From contig NZ_WPIK01000010.1 in assembly GCF_009754915.1 (NCBI RefSeq), forward strand, positions 62,001 to 126,000: a stretch of DNA of 64,000 bases, given 5' to 3'. The notes beneath the pieces were generated by a model that worked only from the letters and a program-made list of their open reading frames with translations, did not search any database and had not been told where the DNA came from. The stretch comes from Mucilaginibacter arboris. GTDB taxonomy: Bacteria; Bacteroidota; Bacteroidia; Sphingobacteriales; Sphingobacteriaceae. The position numbers and the translations under genes were made by a program. Positions 26,215 to 34,730 of the stretch are shown in pieces. Within the stretch, counting starts at the first letter, position 1; the number at the start of each line of letters is the position of its first letter.

Positions 26215-26823
26215 TTAAATTATATTGGCAGTTTTTAAAATCAGATAAATTGCCATAGTTGATAAACCTATAATTATTATTCGAGTTACAAGTTTTGTAT
26301 AACCTTTTTCATTCCACTCCTCCCAATGAGTTGTTACTCGTATCGATTTTTCTTTACAAAGATCATCTAAATAGTCTATCAAATTTAAAATATCACCTCG
26401 GAAGAATTTGTTGTCATAGGAGTTTATGTAAAAACTGTTTGTTTGGTTATTGGTAGTTGGTGTATCGAAATAAATTTTAACACTGCGTTGGTTACTATTT
26501 AACTGTCGATCGATCCGGATCTTTTTAATGTCTTTAAAATGAATTGTCTCGGTTTTAACAAAGTTAAACGGAAGTTTTCTAATCCATTCGATTTTGAATT
26601 TTTCATTATCTACAATTATTGAGAATTGGCTATAAATGAAATAATAAAACAGTCCAAAAGTAAGAGCAAGCAAGCTCAGAATTAAGATAACAGTAAATGC
26701 GGCATTTGGAACCCATTTATTTATTTCAAGAGAAATCAGCAATAGTCCAAAGGTTACAAAAGGAAATAAAATAAGACCTCTATAAGGTTGGATTGATTTT
26801 ATGTCAAACCTCATTTGTGTCAT
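26215..26823 (-). CDS. Membrane protein of unknown function (cassette-like unit 1)
   Basis: This 202-residue protein has two N-terminal membrane segments (about 15-33 and 40-62), a soluble beta-rich middle region resembling a bacterial PH-like fold (SIIVDNEKFKIEWIRKLPF, FKDIKKIRIDR), and a C-terminal hydrophobic segment (about 178-198). No family is assigned. It lies alone between 10-bp perfect inverted repeats, as in an integron gene cassette, and reads toward the attC-like repeat at its 3' end. The start abuts a truncated GAAGCAT motif (AAGAAGCATTATG). Confidence 0.7.
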   Translation of the reverse strand: MTQMRFDIKSIQPYRGLILFPFVTFGLLLISLEINKWVPNAAFTVILILSLLALTFGLFYYFIYSQFSIIVDNEKFKIEWIRKLPFNFVKTETIHFKDIKKIRIDRQLNSNQRSVKIYFDTPTTNNQTNSFYINSYDNKFFRGDILNLIDYLDDLCKEKSIRVTTHWEEWNEKGYTKLVTRIIIIGLSTMAIYLILKTANII

Positions 26824-26872
26824 AATGCTTCTTAATGTGCTTTAGTAATGCAATCTGGTTGTGTGTCAAAAT

Positions 26873-27074
26873 TACCGCTAACGGAAAAGGCTTGGCGAAG
26901 AACTGATATTTGAAACCCGTCAGCCAAAACCAGAGTTAAATTTATAATCAAATGTTGATGCTTCTTTTATCAGCTAAATTTATGTTCCTTCCGCTGAAAC
27001 TGCAGCAAAATAGCAAAACAAAAGCTGATAAAACATTCGTCGGCCAGTTTTTTGCCAAACCAATGTTGGGCGTA
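26873..27074 (-). other. attC-like recombination site between two cassette-like genes
   Basis: The outer core sites are TACCGCTAAC (26873-26882) and GTTGGGCGTA (27065-27074), with GCCCAAC fitting RYYYAAC on the minus strand. Inner arms TTGGCGAAGAACTG (26892-26905) and CAGTTTTTTGCCAA (27045-27058) pair over 14 bp with two G-T pairs. The site is long for an attC (about 200 bp) because a GAAGCAT copy (26958-26980) and spacer lie in its loop. Confidence 0.45.
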
Positions 27075-27084
27075 GGCTTTTTAG

Positions 27085-27237
27085 TCAGCGTGTTTTCGGT
27101 TGCAATTTTGTTTTGTCCAGATAAGCTTGCAATTGTTCAAAAGTCATTCCTTGTATGTCTTTTGAAATATTCTCTTTAATTTCCCTAAAAAATTTGACAG
27201 TGTCAAACTCTTTTTCTTTTTTATCAATTGTTTTCAT
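27085..27237 (-). CDS. Small partner (likely antitoxin) of the PIN protein, 50 residues
   Basis: A frame from ATG at 27237 to TGA at 27085-27087 reads MKTIDKKEKEFDTVKFFREI followed by a helical stretch (KENISKDIQGMTFEQLQAYL). This pattern resembles the small antitoxins that accompany PIN proteins in Bacteroidota. It overlaps the 3' end of the toxin gene by 14 bp, so the two are translationally coupled, with the toxin first. It lies just inside the cassette-like boundary at 27074. Confidence 0.72.
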   Translation of the reverse strand: MKTIDKKEKEFDTVKFFREIKENISKDIQGMTFEQLQAYLDKTKLQPKTR

Positions 27238-27688
27238 AACCTACAATTTCTTTTGGTGAACGGATGTCAATGGTTGAATATCCTAACCGTAAATTTACAG
27301 AATTGTACCCACGGATTCTATAAACATTTACAATGTGTTTAAAGTTCCAGCTTACTAAAATGTCAACCTTGCTTAAAGTTGCAGTTGCAATGTGGATGCA
27401 ATCATCTAAACTTGTTTGCCCAACTACATTTTCGTCAATATAAGTTTGGGCAAGTTTTAAAGCTTCCGGCGTAACGCGTATAACTTCTTTTTGTTCATCT
27501 TTCAGGTCTTGGAAAAAGTCTTTGACACGTTGTGGCGCTTTTTGAAGTTCGCTTTCTGTCAGGTTTGAATAAACACAGACGATTTGTCCCAAAGCAACTT
27601 TTTCAAAAAGCATTGTAGTTTCTTTTTCGAATTCAATATCATATAAACCGCCGAAAACAGAAGTGTCAAAATAGAAGCGTTGGGTCAT
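27224..27688 (-). CDS. PIN-domain toxin (cassette-like unit 2)
   Basis: The start at the ATG at 27688 (MTQRFYFDTSVFGGLYD) gives 154 residues; the longer frame uses TTG. PIN features are FDTSVFGG with the first aspartate, TESELQKAP, TSLDDCIHIATA and VDILVSWNFKHI. It is likely an RNase toxin paired with the overlapping 50-residue gene downstream. The whole pair sits between GTTGGGCGTA and its perfect inverse TACGCCCAAC, as toxin-antitoxin cassettes in chromosomal integrons do. Confidence 0.85.
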   Translation of the reverse strand: MTQRFYFDTSVFGGLYDIEFEKETTMLFEKVALGQIVCVYSNLTESELQKAPQRVKDFFQDLKDEQKEVIRVTPEALKLAQTYIDENVVGQTSLDDCIHIATATLSKVDILVSWNFKHIVNVYRIRGYNSVNLRLGYSTIDIRSPKEIVGYENN

Positions 27689-27738
27689 GGGCGAATTTAC
27701 GAAAATCAATTTTATGTTCGATAGGTTTCACGTAAGCT

Positions 27739-27748
27739 TACGCCCAAC
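27739..27748 (-). other. Cassette-like boundary, outer core site
   Basis: TACGCCCAAC is the exact reverse complement of 27065-27074. The match continues for five more bases with one mismatch. It marks the 5' edge of the PIN unit on the minus strand. Confidence 0.5.
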
Positions 27749-27862
27749 TCTTTTATTGACGAAAGTCTCATAAATATTATTGAATTCCAATCCATTCCTC
27801 AGTCATAACTTTTATTCAAATCGCTATTGCAAACCCGATTAAATTATATTATAATATTTCAA

Positions 27863-27884
27863 ATACTTCTTTTACTACTAATAA
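27863..27884 (-). repeat. Dispersed GAAGTAT motif copy
   Basis: The minus strand reads TTATTAGTAG joined to TAAAAGAAGTAT, just downstream of the acyl-CoA ligase stop codon. Confidence 0.7.
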
Positions 27885-27891
27885 ACCCTCA

Positions 27892-29805
27892 TCAAACCAT
27901 ATCAATCTCCTGCAAATACAATTGATCAATTGCTTCCGCATATTTCTTCTCAATCACCTTTCTTTTGGCTTTTAAAGTTGGCGTAATTTCGCCTGCTTCC
28001 ATGCTGAAAGGGTTGCGTTTTACTTTGAAGTTTTTGATCCGTTCAAACTTGGCCAGTTCGTTAGATAGTTTTTTTACATCTTCATTCATCCAATCCACAA
28101 TACGTTTATCTTCAATAAAAACATCTGGTTGTTCAAAGTAAGCTTCATTTAAACCAAAAGTTTCCTGCAATATTTCTTTGGAAGGAATAATAAAAGCGGT
28201 AACATATTCGCGTTTATCGCCGATTAAAAATATCTGTTCTATTTTCGGACTTTTTAAATAGGTGTTTTCTACAGGAGTTGGATAAACATTTTTACCGAAA
28301 GAATTAACCAACATGTTTTTTAATCGGTCTGTTATCTGCAAGTTTCCTTTGTAAAAGCGGCCAATATCGCCTGTATGGAACCAGCCATCAGCATCAATTA
28401 CATTCCGGGTTTCTTCCGGTTTGTTCCAGTAACCTTTCATTACACAATGGCCGCGCGTGATAATTTCGCCTTCTTCTGATTCAAAATCAGGTTTAAAAGT
28501 ATCGTGGGTTTGGATGGTGTATATTTTTTGGGTATCAATGTTCTGGATTGCTACTTCTATGCGCGGAATAATCCTGCCTACGGTTCCATAAACCTGTCTG
28601 TCATATTCGGTAACAGACATTACCGGCGAAGTTTCCGTCAATCCAAATCCTTCCAAAACTTTAATGCCTAAATCTCCAAAAAACTCGCCTACGTTTTTTG
28701 GTAAAGCACCTCCGCCGGAGAGCATGAATTTTAATTTTCCGCCTGTTTTTTCTTTAATTTTGCTGAAAACCAATTTGTCCGCTAATTTATTTTCGGCACT
28801 TAAAATCAAGCCCGGGTTTTTGCCTGCTTCTTTTAGTACCCTAAATTTCCGGCCTTTCTCTAAACTCCATAAAAATAATTTGGTTTTGATCCCTCCGGAA
28901 GCTTGTCCGCTTTTCATAGCACGGTCGTGTATCCTTTCCAGCAACCTGGGTACACAACTTACTACCGTTGGCTTAATTTCGGCCATGTTTTTAGCCAGTA
29001 GTTCCAGGCTTTGTGCAAATGCAATTTTAGATCCTGTTGCCAAACAAACGTGGTAGGTTGCCGTACGCTCAAAAACATGTGAAAGCGGTAAAAAGGAAAG
29101 GAATACATCCTCTTTAGTGATAACTGTAATCTGGTCCAGAGAGGCACGCACATTTTGCGTTAAGTTATAGTGGGTAAGCATTACACCTTTTGGTGTTCCG
29201 GTTGTGCCGGAAGTATAAATTAAAGTAGAAACATCGGAAGTTAAAATGCTTTCGCGACAACTGTTGATGGTTGATAGATAAGCATTTAATACTTGTTTTC
29301 CTTCTGTAATTAAAGCTGAAAAGGAAATGATGCCTGCATTAAATTTAGCTTTTTCGGTATATTTCTGATAGTCATCAAAAATTGGGATAATGCGAATTAA
29401 TTCGGTACAGCTATTGGCAATTTTTAGTATTTTTTTGAGGAGAAACGGACTGCCAATCAATAAAGTTTTAGCGCCGGAATCATTCAGGATATATTCTATT
29501 TCTGTTTCTGAAAGGGTAGGATAGATGGAAGTATTTACTGCACCGATTTGCTGCAAAGCCTGATCGTAATATACATAATCCGGGCCGTTATCCAGAATTA
29601 GCGCTAAACGATCATTTTTCTTTATCCCCATATCTAAAAAATAGGCAGAAATGGCATTGATCTTTTCCAAAGCTTGTTTGTAAGTAATGTCTTCCCAAAC
29701 TTCGCCCACTTTATGGGTCATAAAAACAGCACTATCGGGATGGATATGATGAATAATATTTTGTAAAAGACTGGGAACAGTGGAATATTCGGTAACCGGG
29801 TTCAT
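27892..29805 (-). CDS. AMP-dependent long-chain acyl-CoA synthetase
   Basis: The enzyme activates fatty acids to acyl-CoA through an acyl-adenylate. The 637-residue protein shows the phosphate-binding loop YTSGTTGTPKGVMLTH near 195-210 and the adenylate motif GFGLTETSPV near 390. It also has WFHTGDIG near 465 and the C-terminal lysine domain. Its length and the LSGGGALP motif match the FadD15/bubblegum-type long-chain ligases of Bacteroidota. It is monocistronic, facing away from the isc genes. Confidence 0.9.
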   Translation of the reverse strand: MNPVTEYSTVPSLLQNIIHHIHPDSAVFMTHKVGEVWEDITYKQALEKINAISAYFLDMGIKKNDRLALILDNGPDYVYYDQALQQIGAVNTSIYPTLSETEIEYILNDSGAKTLLIGSPFLLKKILKIANSCTELIRIIPIFDDYQKYTEKAKFNAGIISFSALITEGKQVLNAYLSTINSCRESILTSDVSTLIYTSGTTGTPKGVMLTHYNLTQNVRASLDQITVITKEDVFLSFLPLSHVFERTATYHVCLATGSKIAFAQSLELLAKNMAEIKPTVVSCVPRLLERIHDRAMKSGQASGGIKTKLFLWSLEKGRKFRVLKEAGKNPGLILSAENKLADKLVFSKIKEKTGGKLKFMLSGGGALPKNVGEFFGDLGIKVLEGFGLTETSPVMSVTEYDRQVYGTVGRIIPRIEVAIQNIDTQKIYTIQTHDTFKPDFESEEGEIITRGHCVMKGYWNKPEETRNVIDADGWFHTGDIGRFYKGNLQITDRLKNMLVNSFGKNVYPTPVENTYLKSPKIEQIFLIGDKREYVTAFIIPSKEILQETFGLNEAYFEQPDVFIEDKRIVDWMNEDVKKLSNELAKFERIKNFKVKRNPFSMEAGEITPTLKAKRKVIEKKYAEAIDQLYLQEIDMV

Positions 29806-29869
29806 GAAACAACAAGTTTATAATGTATAATTTGGCAAGCCAAACTTAAATTATTTACGCACTAAAACA

Positions 29870-29901
29870 AAAAAGGGGTGCTAAAAGAAGCATCCCTTTT
29901 T
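29870..29901 (-). terminator. Terminator of the isc operon, built on a GAAGCAT motif
   Basis: AAAAAGGGGTGCT and AGCATCCCTTTTT form a hairpin around the loop AAAAGA. The core TAAAAGAAGCAT spans loop and one arm. On the minus strand it ends in a T run and lies about 22 bp after the iscA stop. Confidence 0.75.
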
Positions 29902-29922
29902 AAATAATATTTGTAAAGATTT

Positions 29923-30249
29923 TTATACGGAAAAACTTTCGCCACAACCGCAGGTACGGCTGGCATTTGGATTATGAAAGTTAAAGCCTTTTCCGTTTAA
30001 ACCGTCAGAAAAATCAAGTTCTGTACCGGCTAAGTAAAGGAAAGATTTCATGTCTAATGATATTTTAATCCCTTTATCTTCAAAAAACTGGTCTCCAGGT
30101 TTTATTTCGTTGTCGAAATCGAGTTTATATGACAAACCAGAACATCCTCCACCAGCAACAGAAACCCGCAGAAAATACGATTCGTTCAAGTTTGAAGCTT
30201 TAATCAGCTCTTCTACTTTACTTTTTGCTTTATCGGTTACGGTAATCAT
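29923..30249 (-). CDS. iscA: Iron-sulfur cluster assembly protein IscA/HesB
   Basis: This 108-residue A-type carrier has the three conserved cysteines C36 (GGGCSGLSYKL), C100 and C102 (RTCGCGESF). It delivers Fe-S clusters from the scaffold to target proteins in the cytosol. It is third in the order iscS-iscU-iscA on the minus strand. ErpA versus IscA cannot be separated by sequence reading. The operon ends at the 29870 hairpin. Confidence 0.92.
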   Translation of the reverse strand: MITVTDKAKSKVEELIKASNLNESYFLRVSVAGGGCSGLSYKLDFDNEIKPGDQFFEDKGIKISLDMKSFLYLAGTELDFSDGLNGKGFNFHNPNASRTCGCGESFSV

Positions 30250-30389
30250 TTATATGAGTTTTAAGTATTACGTTGTAAGTTTTATGTTGCTCAGCAATAC
30301 ATAAAAAAGTATGCTAAAAACAGTATGAGTGAATTTAAAAGTTGAAGCTTTAAAAACTTACAACCTATAACTCATCACTTACAACTCTC

Positions 30390-30803
30390 TTAATGGTGTA
30401 CTTTTTCCGATACTATCGGTGCAAAACCATTTTTAACGCGGTAATCATTGATGGCTGCTTTAATGGCATCTTCTGCCAAAACAGAGCAATGGATTTTTAC
30501 CGGTGGCAATGCTAATTCTTCAACAATATCCATATTATCAATTTTCATGGCATCGTCAATGCTCTTTCCTTTTAACCATTCGGTTGCCAAAGAAGAAGAA
30601 GCAATGGCAGAACCGCAGCCAAAAGTTTTAAATTTTGCGTCTTTTATCACGTTGTTTTCGTCAACTTCAATTTGTAAACGCATTACGTCGCCGCATTCTG
30701 GTGCGCCAACTAATCCGGTTCCTACTTTACTGCTGCTTTTATCCAAAGTACCAACGTTACGTGGGTTTGAATAATGATCGATTACTTTATCTGAATAAGC
30801 CAT
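30390..30803 (-). CDS. iscU: Fe-S cluster scaffold IscU
   Basis: This 137-residue scaffold has the three cluster cysteines at C37 (GAPECGDVM), C63 (TFGCGSAIASS) and C106 (KIHCSVLAEDA). The LPPVK motif next to C106 is the binding site for the HscA-type chaperone. It accepts sulfur from IscS and assembles [2Fe-2S]. It lies 95 bp after iscS and 140 bp before iscA. The iscU-iscA gap contains a weak TAAAAACAGTAT motif variant at about 30314-30325. Confidence 0.95.
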   Translation of the reverse strand: MAYSDKVIDHYSNPRNVGTLDKSSSKVGTGLVGAPECGDVMRLQIEVDENNVIKDAKFKTFGCGSAIASSSLATEWLKGKSIDDAMKIDNMDIVEELALPPVKIHCSVLAEDAIKAAINDYRVKNGFAPIVSEKVHH

Positions 30804-30875
30804 AGCTTTAAATTTTAATAGTTGTTTATGTAATTCAAAAATCTTGCCTTTGTATTATTAACAGACAAGATGACA

Positions 30876-30900
30876 ATGCTGTTTTTACCGGGTAAAAATT
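30876..30900 (-). repeat. Dispersed motif copy (TAAAAACAGCAT form) overlapping the iscS stop
   Basis: Plus strand ATGCTGTTTTTACCGGG then TAAAAATT. Its last two bases are part of the reverse complement of the iscS TAA stop. Confidence 0.75.
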
Positions 30901-32110
30901 AGTGTTCTGCCCACTCGATAGAATCCAGGTCGATACCTTCTTTAAACATTTCCCAAAGCGGGGAAAGTTCGCGAAGATGCGTTACTGCATTTTTAGTTAC
31001 TTCAATTGCGCGGTCAACTTCTGCTTCAGTTGTAAACCTTCCTAAACCAAAACGGATAGAAGAGTGTGCCAGATCATCAGATAAACCTAAGCTTTTCAGA
31101 ACGTAAGAAGGCTCTAAAGAAGCAGAAGTACAGGCAGATCCTGAAGAAACTGCTAAATCTTTCATCGCCATCATCAAACCTTCACCTTCAACATATTTAA
31201 AAGAAATATTTGCAGTGTGAGGCAAACGATGTTCCCGGTTTCCGTTTACGTAAGACTCTTCCAACTCTAATAAAGAATTTTCCAATTTATCACGTAATTT
31301 AGAAAGTCTTTCTGCATCCTGTTGCATTTCTAAACGTGCCAGTTCGCAAGCTTTACCTAAACCTACAATCCCCGGAACGTTTAACGTACCAGAACGCATT
31401 CCACGCTCGTGGCCGCCGCCGTCCATTTGTGCAGTAACTTTAACACGTGGGTTTTTACGGCGAACATATAAAGCACCAACACCTTTTGGCCCGTACATTT
31501 TATGTGCTGATAATGCTAATAAATCAATTCCGTCTGCAATTACGTCAACCGGAATTTTTCCCACAGCCTGAGTTGCGTCAGTCATAAACAAAGCGCCAAA
31601 CTGATGGGCAATTTTTGCAATTTCTTTAACTGGCTGGATTACACCGATCTCGTTGTTACCATACATGATAGAAACCAGAATAGTTTCCTGCGACATGGCT
31701 GCAACCAATTCTTCCAGGTTAATTAGACCATCCGGTTGTGGGGAAAGGTAAGTAACACGTGCGCCCAATTTTTCCAGGTGCTTGCAGGCATCTAAAACAG
31801 CTTTATGCTCGGTAGTCATCGTAATAATATGATTACCTTTTTCCTGGTACATTTCAAAAACGCCTTTTAAAGCAAGGTTATCAGATTCTGTAGCACCGGA
31901 CGTAAAAATGATTTCTTTTTCGTTTGCACCAATTAGCTGGGCAACCTGCTCGCGGGCATAATCAACAGCTTCTTCGGCAACCCAGCCAAAAGCGTGGTTA
32001 CGGCTGGCAGAATTACCAAATTTTTGTACAAAATAAGGTAACATCGCTTCCAAAACCCGTGGGTCCATCGGCGTAGTAGCATTATTATCAAGATAGATAG
32101 GAAGATCCAT
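30899..32110 (-). CDS. iscS: Cysteine desulfurase IscS
   Basis: IscS removes sulfur from cysteine and feeds it to IscU and other acceptors, including thiolation of tRNA by MnmA at 45103. The 403-residue protein has the PLP lysine K204 in [10 protein letters not shown] and the active-site loop cysteine C327 in [14 protein letters not shown], typical of group I enzymes. It begins [14 protein letters not shown]. It is the first gene of the isc operon, with a -7 box at 32143. Confidence 0.95.
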   Translation of the reverse strand: MDLPIYLDNNATTPMDPRVLEAMLPYFVQKFGNSASRNHAFGWVAEEAVDYAREQVAQLIGANEKEIIFTSGATESDNLALKGVFEMYQEKGNHIITMTTEHKAVLDACKHLEKLGARVTYLSPQPDGLINLEELVAAMSQETILVSIMYGNNEIGVIQPVKEIAKIAHQFGALFMTDATQAVGKIPVDVIADGIDLLALSAHKMYGPKGVGALYVRRKNPRVKVTAQMDGGGHERGMRSGTLNVPGIVGLGKACELARLEMQQDAERLSKLRDKLENSLLELEESYVNGNREHRLPHTANISFKYVEGEGLMMAMKDLAVSSGSACTSASLEPSYVLKSLGLSDDLAHSSIRFGLGRFTTEAEVDRAIEVTKNAVTHLRELSPLWEMFKEGIDLDSIEWAEH

Positions 32111-32142
32111 AGTCTTAATTAGATTAAGTATAAATGTTGACG

Positions 32143-32150
32143 CAAATATA
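32143..32150 (-). promoter_or_regulatory. isc operon promoter -7 box
   Basis: The minus strand reads TATATTTG (TAnnTTTG consensus), 33 bp upstream of the iscS ATG. Confidence 0.65.
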
Positions 32151-32309
32151 AGTAATTCTTTTAGGTTAAATTTCCAAATTGCTGCTTAAAAAGCTCTTTC
32201 AAAGTCATGAAGTTGCAATTTTAAAAGGAGTTGGTTTCCGGCCTTCAAGTTCATTTATCCCGATTGTGCTAAAATTTGAATTGCTGTTTTTTTAATCTGT
32301 AAAAAAAAC

Positions 32310-32317
32310 TATATTTG
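32310..32317 (+). promoter_or_regulatory. rpmE promoter -7 box
   Basis: TATATTTG matches TAnnTTTG and is followed by CGCC. It lies 30 bp before the rpmE start. Confidence 0.7.
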
Positions 32318-32346
32318 CGCCTGTTTTTGAAAAGAACTCAACTAAA

Positions 32347-32595
32347 ATGAAAAAAGAAATTCACCCATCCAACTATAGATTAGTGGTTTTTAAAGATATG
32401 TCTAACGAATACTCTTTCTTAACTAAGTCTTGTATTGATTCAAAAGAAACCGTTAAATGGGAAGACGGCCAAGAATATCCGTTAGTTAAACTGGAAATTT
32501 CCCATACCTCACATCCGTTTTACACTGGTAAAATGAAGTTAGTTGATACAGCAGGACGTATTGATAAATTCCGTACCCGTTACAACAAAAAATAA
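32347..32595 (+). CDS. rpmE: Ribosomal protein bL31, type B (zinc-free)
   Basis: bL31 is a small 50S subunit protein at the central protuberance. The 82-residue protein begins [20 protein letters not shown] and ends [13 protein letters not shown]. It has the insertion typical of type B L31 and lacks the CxxC zinc ribbon of type A. It is a single-gene transcript with its own TATATTTG promoter and a hairpin terminator at 32617. Confidence 0.93.
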   Translation: MKKEIHPSNYRLVVFKDMSNEYSFLTKSCIDSKETVKWEDGQEYPLVKLEISHTSHPFYTGKMKLVDTAGRIDKFRTRYNKK

Positions 32596-32616
32596 TCTGT
32601 TTTTAAAATATTTGAC

Positions 32617-32647
32617 AGTCCCGGTCCTACAGCCGGGACTTTTTTTA
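32617..32647 (+). terminator. rpmE intrinsic terminator
   Basis: AGTCCCGG (32617-32624) pairs with CCGGGACT (32633-32640), followed by seven T. Confidence 0.88.
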
Positions 32648-32653
32648 TTTTTG
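32646..32653 (+). promoter_or_regulatory. -7 box for the GlmU-like gene, suggesting a leaderless mRNA
   Basis: TATTTTTG ends 4 bp before the ATG at 32658 and overlaps the rpmE terminator T run. With usual -7 spacing the transcript would start at or next to the ATG. Confidence 0.5.
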
Positions 32654-32657
32654 CCAA

Positions 32658-33839
32658 ATGGGAATTATCCTTTTTGATGGTGCCGAACAACAAACTTTAT
32701 TGCCGCTCATGTTTACACGACCGGTTGCTGACCTGCGCATCGGGATTCTCACCATTGCCGAAAAATGGCAGAAATACCTTAACCAGCCCATCTCTTTTTT
32801 AACGCAACCCTATCTTCAGGAAAAGTTTCCGCTTACAATTGCTGATGAAAATTTACTGATAAACGGTTCTGTTTGCCCCGATGAAGCTTTGGTGGATGCT
32901 GTAACTTATTTGCAGGAAGGCGAAGTTTTGAAACAGAACAGTTTTTTGATTGCTGCAAAAGTTTCATCAGGTGATGTTAAAACCTGGCAAGCGGTAATTG
33001 CTTCTTTTAAGGCCATAAATTATACGCCTGAATTTGTCCGGTTGGTTTTCCCCGAAGATATTTTTAGGCTGAATGAAACAGAGCTGCGTAAAGATTTTGC
33101 TTTTTTAACTAAAGGAAAAACAAGTGCCAGCATCAGTAATACCAATACCATTTTGGGAAATGCTTTTTTTGCAGAAGAAGGTGCAGCAGCAGAATGTGCT
33201 ACTTTTAACACGCGTTTGGGCCCAATTTATCTCAGTAAAACTTCGGAAGTTTTTGAGGGCGCAAACATACGTGGCAGTTTTTTTCTGGGCGAATGCTCGC
33301 AGGTAAAAATGGGTGCTAAAATTTATGGCGCTACTACCGTTGGCCCGCATTGTACTATCGGCGGAGAGGTTAAAAATGCAGTAATCTGGGGTTATTCTTC
33401 TAAAGGGCACGAAGGTTATTTAGGAAATTCGGTTTTGGGCGAATGGTGCAACATCGGCGCTGATTCTAATAATTCTAACCTTAAAAATACTTATGCCGAG
33501 GTAAAATTGTGGGATTATCCAACCCAAAAACTGCGTGGCACAGGATTGCAGTTTTGTGGATTAATTATGGCTGACCATGCAAAATGCGGTATTAATACTA
33601 TGTTTAACACTGGTACAGTTGCCGGTGTTAACAGTAATATTTTTGGTGCCGGCTATCCGCAAAAATTTATTCCTGATTTTTCCTGGGGCGGAATTGAGGA
33701 CACAGAAATTTATGCCATAAACAAAGCATTAGAAACTGCTAAACGTGTTTTTGAACGAAAGAACCGTGAGTTTAATGAAACAGAAGCCAATATCCTAAAA
33801 CATATTTTTGAATTAACTACACTTAACACATCAAAATAA
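32658..33839 (+). CDS. GlmU-like sugar nucleotidyltransferase/acyltransferase (Bacteroidota alternative GlmU family)
   Basis: This 393-residue protein begins MGIILFDGAEQQTLLPLMFT RPVADLRIG, the start of the alternative bacterial GlmU family. It has a degenerate nucleotidyltransferase-like N-terminal half and a left-handed beta-helix C-terminal half with hexapeptide-like turns (about 190-340; GEVKNAVIWGYSSKG, GEWCNIGADSNNSN). The presumed role is UDP-GlcNAc formation for peptidoglycan, but this is assigned by family and not shown. tpiA follows after 9 bp. Confidence 0.82.
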   Translation: MGIILFDGAEQQTLLPLMFTRPVADLRIGILTIAEKWQKYLNQPISFLTQPYLQEKFPLTIADENLLINGSVCPDEALVDAVTYLQEGEVLKQNSFLIAAKVSSGDVKTWQAVIASFKAINYTPEFVRLVFPEDIFRLNETELRKDFAFLTKGKTSASISNTNTILGNAFFAEEGAAAECATFNTRLGPIYLSKTSEVFEGANIRGSFFLGECSQVKMGAKIYGATTVGPHCTIGGEVKNAVIWGYSSKGHEGYLGNSVLGEWCNIGADSNNSNLKNTYAEVKLWDYPTQKLRGTGLQFCGLIMADHAKCGINTMFNTGTVAGVNSNIFGAGYPQKFIPDFSWGGIEDTEIYAINKALETAKRVFERKNREFNETEANILKHIFELTTLNTSK

Positions 33840-33848
33840 TAAAACTAC

Positions 33849-34613
33849 ATGAGACAAAAAATAGTAGCCGGAAACTGGAAAATGAACCTGGAATATAACG
33901 AGGGCCTATCCATTTTTTCGGAAGTAATAAACATGGTAAATGATGAAGTTACCGGAAAACAAAGCGCAATTGTGTGCTGCCCATACACTTATTTGCACAG
34001 CTTGGCACAATTAGCAAAAAACCATCCTAAGGTTTCTGTTGGTGCACAAAACTGCCATCAGGAAGAAGCAGGTGCTTTTACCGGAGAAATATCTGCCCGG
34101 ATGATCCGGTCTGTTGGCGCTGAATACGTGATATTGGGCCATTCGGAACGCCGCCAGTATTTTGGTGAAACCAATGAACTGCTGGCTAAAAAAGCAGATG
34201 TTGTGCTCAACAACTCTTTAAAACCTATTTTTTGTGTGGGCGAAACACTGGAGGAGCGCGAGTCTGGGCAGCATTTTGAGGTGATTAAAACCCAGTTAAA
34301 AGAAGGTATTTTCCATTTATCAACAGAACAATTTGGGCAGGTAATCATTGCTTACGAACCCGTTTGGGCAATTGGGACAGGCAAAACAGCTACTGCACAG
34401 CAGGCACAGGAAATCCATGCTTTCATTCGCAATGAAATTGCTGCCAATTACAACCAGGAAGTTGCTGATGACACTACCATTTTGTATGGTGGAAGCTGCA
34501 ATACTAAAAATGCACATGAGCTTTTTTCCCAGGCAGATATCGACGGCGGACTAATAGGCGGCGCTTCTTTAAAATCCCGTGATTTTGTAGATATTATTAA
34601 AGCGTTCAATTAA
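33849..34613 (+). CDS. tpiA: Triose-phosphate isomerase
   Basis: TpiA interconverts dihydroxyacetone phosphate and glyceraldehyde 3-phosphate. The 254-residue TIM barrel has the substrate lysine in GNWKMN (residues 8-13), the catalytic histidine in LGHSERR (near 98) and the catalytic glutamate in AYEPVWAIGTGK (near 170). The phosphate loop GGS lies near the C terminus. It is cotranscribed with the GlmU-like gene (9-bp gap). Confidence 0.96.
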   Translation: MRQKIVAGNWKMNLEYNEGLSIFSEVINMVNDEVTGKQSAIVCCPYTYLHSLAQLAKNHPKVSVGAQNCHQEEAGAFTGEISARMIRSVGAEYVILGHSERRQYFGETNELLAKKADVVLNNSLKPIFCVGETLEERESGQHFEVIKTQLKEGIFHLSTEQFGQVIIAYEPVWAIGTGKTATAQQAQEIHAFIRNEIAANYNQEVADDTTILYGGSCNTKNAHELFSQADIDGGLIGGASLKSRDFVDIIKAFN

Positions 34614-34730
34614 GTACAGTTGTCAGTTGCGGGTTTTCTGTTGTCGGTTCTTAAACCAATATTATCCTAATAGCTTTTTTACTGCGATACAAACTGACAA
34701 CAGGCAACATAACACTCACAACTTTCCACA

